From assembly GCA_018657655.1 (NCBI GenBank), contig JABHWQ010000404.1, positions 1-8,447 on the forward strand: DNA of 8,447 bases, read 5' to 3'. Of the stretch, positions 6,091 through 8,447 are shown one piece after another. How positions within the stretch are numbered: position 1 is the stretch's first letter; each line of letters opens with the position of its first letter. Under the pieces are notes generated by a model. The model was not told where the DNA came from. It did not search any database and saw only the letters and a list, made by a program, of their open reading frames with translations. The translations under genes and the position numbers were made by a program. The DNA comes from Chloroflexota bacterium. Lineage in GTDB: Bacteria > Chloroflexota > Dehalococcoidia > SZUA-161 > SpSt-899.

Positions 6091-6145
6091 GTTCGTGGTG
6101 AGCATGTCGAACTATGAACGGCCCTTCGACTGGCTCAGAGCGAAC
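6091..6145. repeat. Imperfect palindromic repeat element in the ribD leader
   Basis: GTTCGTGGTGAGCATGTCGAA (6091-6111) pairs with the arm at 6125-6145 (TTCGAC-TGGCTCAG-AGCGAAC) at 16 of 21 positions, around a 13-base loop containing TGAACGG. From general knowledge, sequences of the type TTCGTGGTGAGC...GTCGAAC and CCCTTCGAC...GCTCAG...CGAAC are dispersed palindromic repeats in many bacterial genomes. Read as protein they give false peptides such as RSEPVEGPF or GPSTGSERT. It carries no transposase and is a REP- or MITE-like element. It lies within the predicted 5' untranslated region of ribD. Confidence 0.7.
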
Positions 6146-6191
6146 GAATAAAGCTCTGTCGTTAAAAAAGGATTCGAGAAGGTATCTAAAC

Positions 6192-7274
6192 ATGCCAAAC
6201 AATTACATGCAACGTGCTCTTACCCTGGCACAGAAAGCTCTGGGCGGTGTCAGTCCCAATCCGGCGGTGGGAGCGGTGATAGTTAAAAATGGCGAAATCG
6301 TCGGTGAGGGATATACTCAGCCTCCCGGATCAGCACATGCCGAAATAGTAGCGCTCCAACAGGCTTCAGAAGCTGCCCGGGGAGCTACGATGTATGTGAC
6401 GCTGGAGCCATGCTGTCATCATGGGCGTACGCCACCATGCACCGATGCCATTATTGCCAGCGGTATCACAGCAGTAAACATGGCCATACTCGATCCCAAT
6501 CCCATTGTCTCAGGTAACGGGAAGGCTGCACTGGAAGCCAATGGAATCACTACCCGTGTGGGTGAGAATGAAGAGGAAGCGCAAGAGATGGTCGAGGCTT
6601 ATTCCAAATTCATTACTTCGAAGAAACCTTTTGTTACGGCCAAGTTTGCCATGAGCCTCGATGGGAAGATAGCTACCAAAAAGTATGATTCCAAGTGGAT
6701 CAGCAATGACTGGTCCAGGCGTTACGTACATCAGGTTCGCTCCGAATCCGATGCGGTAATGGTTGGCGTCAACACTGTGTTAAGGGATGATCCTCAATTG
6801 ACTGCCAGACTTGGTGAGGACGTTCCGCAACCGCTCCGGATCATTGTTGATAGCCGTGGGCAGACCTCCCCTACAGCTAATGCCCTGCAGCAATCGGGTA
6901 GAACATTGATAGCCACAACAACTGCCATCGAGATGAGCCGTGCGAATGAATACACCAATGCCGGTGTTGAAGTCGTCAGCCTAAAGTCGGAAGGTGGACA
7001 GGTTGATCTTGTTGAATTGATGAAAGTGCTCGGCAGGAAGGAAATCACCAGTATATTGGTTGAAGGCGGAGGTTCGCTACTGGGCTCGCTGTTCGATCTG
7101 GGGCTTGTGGATAAGGTAATTGCTTTTGTCGCTCCGATGATCATCGGGGGCAAAGAGGCTGTTACTCCGGTTGGTGGACAGGGTGTTGATGTGGTAACTC
7201 AGGCGTTTCGGTTGAACCGGATCAAAACGGAACAGTTCGGGGATGATATAATGATAAGCGGATATATCGGGTGA
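6192..7274 (+). CDS. ribD: Bifunctional riboflavin biosynthesis protein RibD (pyrimidine deaminase / reductase)
   Basis: RibD deaminates the pyrimidine ring and reduces the ribose side chain of the early GTP-derived riboflavin intermediate. The product is 360 residues, the normal size. The N-terminal deaminase domain (about 1-145) has the zinc-binding set H49 with catalytic E51 in HAE, and C74 and C83 in EPCCHHGRTPPC; SPNPAVGAVIV (21-31) and DPNP (101-104) also match. The C-terminal reductase domain (about 146-360) shows FAMSLDGKIA (152-161), VGVNTVLRDDPQLTAR (191-206) and a glycine-rich VEGGGSLLGSL loop for NADPH. I start at ATG 6192 because MPNNYMQRALTLAQ fits the family start and GAGAAGG (6176-6182) is 9 bases upstream. 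An earlier ATG at 6114 would add 26 residues translated from the palindromic repeat and the leader. It is the first gene of a rib operon, four bases from ribE. Confidence 0.96.
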   Translation: MPNNYMQRALTLAQKALGGVSPNPAVGAVIVKNGEIVGEGYTQPPGSAHAEIVALQQASEAARGATMYVTLEPCCHHGRTPPCTDAIIASGITAVNMAILDPNPIVSGNGKAALEANGITTRVGENEEEAQEMVEAYSKFITSKKPFVTAKFAMSLDGKIATKKYDSKWISNDWSRRYVHQVRSESDAVMVGVNTVLRDDPQLTARLGEDVPQPLRIIVDSRGQTSPTANALQQSGRTLIATTTAIEMSRANEYTNAGVEVVSLKSEGGQVDLVELMKVLGRKEITSILVEGGGSLLGSLFDLGLVDKVIAFVAPMIIGGKEAVTPVGGQGVDVVTQAFRLNRIKTEQFGDDIMISGYIG

Positions 7275-7278
7275 AAAT

Positions 7279-7902
7279 GTGTTTACCGGAATCGTTGAAG
7301 AAATAGGGAAGATCGAGTCTGCTCCGCAGGGGCGGCTTATCATTTCTGCTCAAAAAGTCCTTGAGGGCACCGTCCTCGGTGATAGTATAGCCGTGAACGG
7401 AACATGTCTTACGGTCATCGAAATGGGCAATGGTACTTTCTCGATAGAAGTCATGCCAGAGACGTTGCGCCGTACAAGTCTCGGGGGTCTGCGCCCTGGC
7501 GATCCGGTTAACCTGGAAAGGGCTTTGGCAGTCGGGGGACGGCTTGGTGGCCATTTTGTCCAGGGTCATGTAGACGCTACTGGCAAAATCGTGTCCCTGA
7601 AACCGGAAGGTGAGGCAATTCTGATGAAGGTTTCGGCCCCACCGGAGATCATGCGCTATGTAGTTGAAAAAGGATTCATTGCTGTTGAGGGAATAAGTCT
7701 TACCATTTTCGAATGCGATGCTACTTCCCTTAGTATCTCGCTGGTAGGCTTCACCCGAAAAAATACCACACTCGGTATCAAACGCCCCGGCGATCCTGCC
7801 AATCTTGAGGTTGATATTATTGCCAAGTATGTGGAACATTTGACTGGCGGAAGCAAACCCGGAATAACCTCTGAATTCCTCTCGGAACACGGTTTTATTT
7901 AG
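7279..7902 (+). CDS. ribE: Riboflavin synthase, alpha subunit
   Basis: This enzyme converts two molecules of 6,7-dimethyl-8-ribityllumazine into riboflavin and the pyrimidine precursor. The 207-residue product has the usual two lumazine-binding half domains. The first (about 1-95) holds the N-terminal MFTGIVEEIG, NGTCLTV (40-46), PETLRRTSLG (60-69) and NLERAL (78-83). The second (about 96-190) holds GGHFVQGHVDATG (90-102) at the junction, EGISLTI (137-143), KNTTLG (161-166) and NLEVDIIAKYVEHL (175-188). The start is GTG at 7279, supported by the near-universal MFTGIVE beginning; the ribosome site is weak (GGGTGA at 7269-7274, overlapping the ribD stop), so translation is probably coupled to ribD. 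Some naming schemes call this gene ribC. It is followed by an 81-base gap and the DHBP synthase gene. Confidence 0.96.
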   Translation: MFTGIVEEIGKIESAPQGRLIISAQKVLEGTVLGDSIAVNGTCLTVIEMGNGTFSIEVMPETLRRTSLGGLRPGDPVNLERALAVGGRLGGHFVQGHVDATGKIVSLKPEGEAILMKVSAPPEIMRYVVEKGFIAVEGISLTIFECDATSLSISLVGFTRKNTTLGIKRPGDPANLEVDIIAKYVEHLTGGSKPGITSEFLSEHGFI

Positions 7903-7928
7903 GGTCTATACATATCAGTATGGCGTGT

Positions 7929-7958
7929 ACCCCCAGTTTCGTGATAAACTGTAGGGGT
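7929..7958 (+). other. Hairpin between ribE and ribB
   Basis: ACCCC (7929-7933) and AGTTT (7935-7939) can pair with AAACT (7946-7950) and GGGGT (7954-7958), with a bulged C on one side, GTA on the other and a 6-base loop CGTGAT. No T tract follows. It lies 25 bases before the ribB start and 11 bases before its ribosome site (GGGAGG, 7970-7975). It might tune expression or stabilise a processed end; this is inference from structure only. Confidence 0.3.
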
Positions 7959-7983
7959 GTGAATTTGGTGGGAGGCACAGGAT

Positions 7984-8447
7984 ATGGCTCTATCTACAGT
8001 AAAAGAAGCAATCGAAGATATCAAAGCCGGCAAGTTTATCATTGTCGTCGATGATGAAGATCGGGAAAATGAAGGCGATTTGTTGATCGCTTCGGAGAAA
8101 ATCACTCCAGATGGGATCAACTTTATGGCCAAGTACGCGCGAGGTTTGGTTTGCGTACCGTTAGCGGCGGAGAGAATCGAAGAACTAAAAATACCAATGA
8201 TGGTTCGCCACAACACCTCGCATTTTGATAGTGCCTTCACGGTATCTGTTGAAGCCAGACATAAGGTGACAACCGGTATTTCGGCTGCCGATCGATCTGC
8301 TACCGTCAAAACCCTGATCGATCCAAATACCAAACCAGAGGATATTGCTTATCCTGGACATATGTTCCCATTACGTGCCAGAAGAGGCGGTGTGCTTGTT
8401 CGAGCGGGACATACCGAAGCTTCCATCGATCTTACAAGGCTGGCGGG
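7984..8447 (+). CDS. ribBA: 3,4-dihydroxy-2-butanone 4-phosphate synthase, N-terminal part (RibB or RibBA; runs off the right edge)
   Basis: This enzyme makes the four-carbon unit of riboflavin, DHBP, from ribulose 5-phosphate. The window shows 154 codons. The ATG at 7984 has GGGAGG (7970-7975) 8 bases upstream. Recognised motifs are the metal- and substrate-binding acidic loop DDEDRENEGDL (23-33), FMAKYARGLVCVPL (48-61), the block HNTSHFDSAFTVSV (78-91), TTGISAADRSATV (97-109) and RAGHTEASIDLTRLAG (139-154), containing the conserved active-site HTEA. The DHBP synthase domain is about 200 residues, so its end is missing. In this kind of operon it is often fused to GTP cyclohydrolase II, giving RibBA; whether that domain follows cannot be seen, so the symbol is provisional. 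It belongs to the ribD-ribE operon by strand, spacing and pathway. Confidence 0.92.
   Translation, partial: MALSTVKEAIEDIKAGKFIIVVDDEDRENEGDLLIASEKITPDGINFMAKYARGLVCVPLAAERIEELKIPMMVRHNTSHFDSAFTVSVEARHKVTTGISAADRSATVKTLIDPNTKPEDIAYPGHMFPLRARRGGVLVRAGHTEASIDLTRLA

Noticed and set aside
6114..6191. Possible 26-residue N-terminal extension of RibD from ATG 6114.
   Set aside because: The extra residues come from the palindromic repeat and leader. The family start matches MPNNYMQRAL, and a good ribosome site precedes ATG 6192.
6035..6191. FMN riboswitch (RFN element) before ribD.
   Set aside because: The conserved AGGATCTTCGGGGC-type core and the multi-stem pattern are absent; the leader holds only the palindromic repeat and A-rich sequence.
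5771..6202. Minus-strand open frame (143 codons) across the secF end and the secF-ribD gap.
   Set aside because: Its N-terminal part (RSEPVEGPF, RHAHHER) is the typical false translation of the dispersed palindromic repeat, and the rest is antisense to secF.
7222..7890. Long open frame (222 codons) on the minus strand opposite ribE.
   Set aside because: It is antisense to a complete riboflavin synthase gene, with no ribosome site or family motif seen.
1..8447. Defence, phage, mobile or otherwise undescribed multi-gene system.
   Set aside because: Every substantial open frame on the coding strand belongs to a well-known housekeeping family, and no integrase, transposase, toxin-antitoxin pair or nuclease cassette is present.

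Overview
This window carries conserved housekeeping genes in two divergent blocks around an intergenic region at about 1696-1890. Base composition is close to balanced. The gene arrangement suggests a bacterium of the Chloroflexota, possibly Dehalococcoidia-like. The main reason is the cell-division cluster: mraZ is followed by rsmH and then, after a 76-base gap, by ftsA, with no ftsL, ftsI or mur genes between them. The taxonomic call is inference from gene order and protein character, not from a search.

Minus strand, read right to left from 1695 to 1: mraZ (transcription factor), rsmH (16S rRNA methyltransferase) and the first 89 codons of ftsA (divisome actin), which runs off the left edge. 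Just upstream of mraZ lie four direct repeats with a strict 10-bp period, in the form known for MraZ operators. They overlap the predicted promoter and the ribosome binding site, so the cluster is probably autoregulated. Between rsmH and ftsA there is a perfect Shine-Dalgarno sequence with no usable start codon behind it.

Plus strand, 1801 to about 6005: a TTGACA-type promoter leads into a CCA-adding-enzyme/poly(A)-polymerase family gene with an HD domain (cca). It overlaps secD by 17 bases, and secD is separated from secF by one base, so the three probably form one operon. A strong hairpin with a T-rich tail follows secF. SecD has an unusual insertion: a proline/threonine-rich stretch, then six tandem 9-residue repeats, then an acidic stretch.

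Plus strand, about 6006 to the right edge: a riboflavin operon, ribD, ribE (riboflavin synthase alpha) and the start of ribB or ribBA, cut by the window edge. Together these cover the pyrimidine deaminase/reductase, DHBP synthase and final dismutation steps; lumazine synthase (ribH) would be expected further right. No FMN riboswitch is visible in the ribD leader. The leader instead holds an imperfect inverted repeat of a dispersed palindromic type.

I see no mobile-element genes, CRISPR array, tRNA, rRNA or defence system, and no clearly new multi-gene system. The most interesting features are the MraZ operator, the SecD repeat insertion, the compact division cluster and the orphan Shine-Dalgarno.
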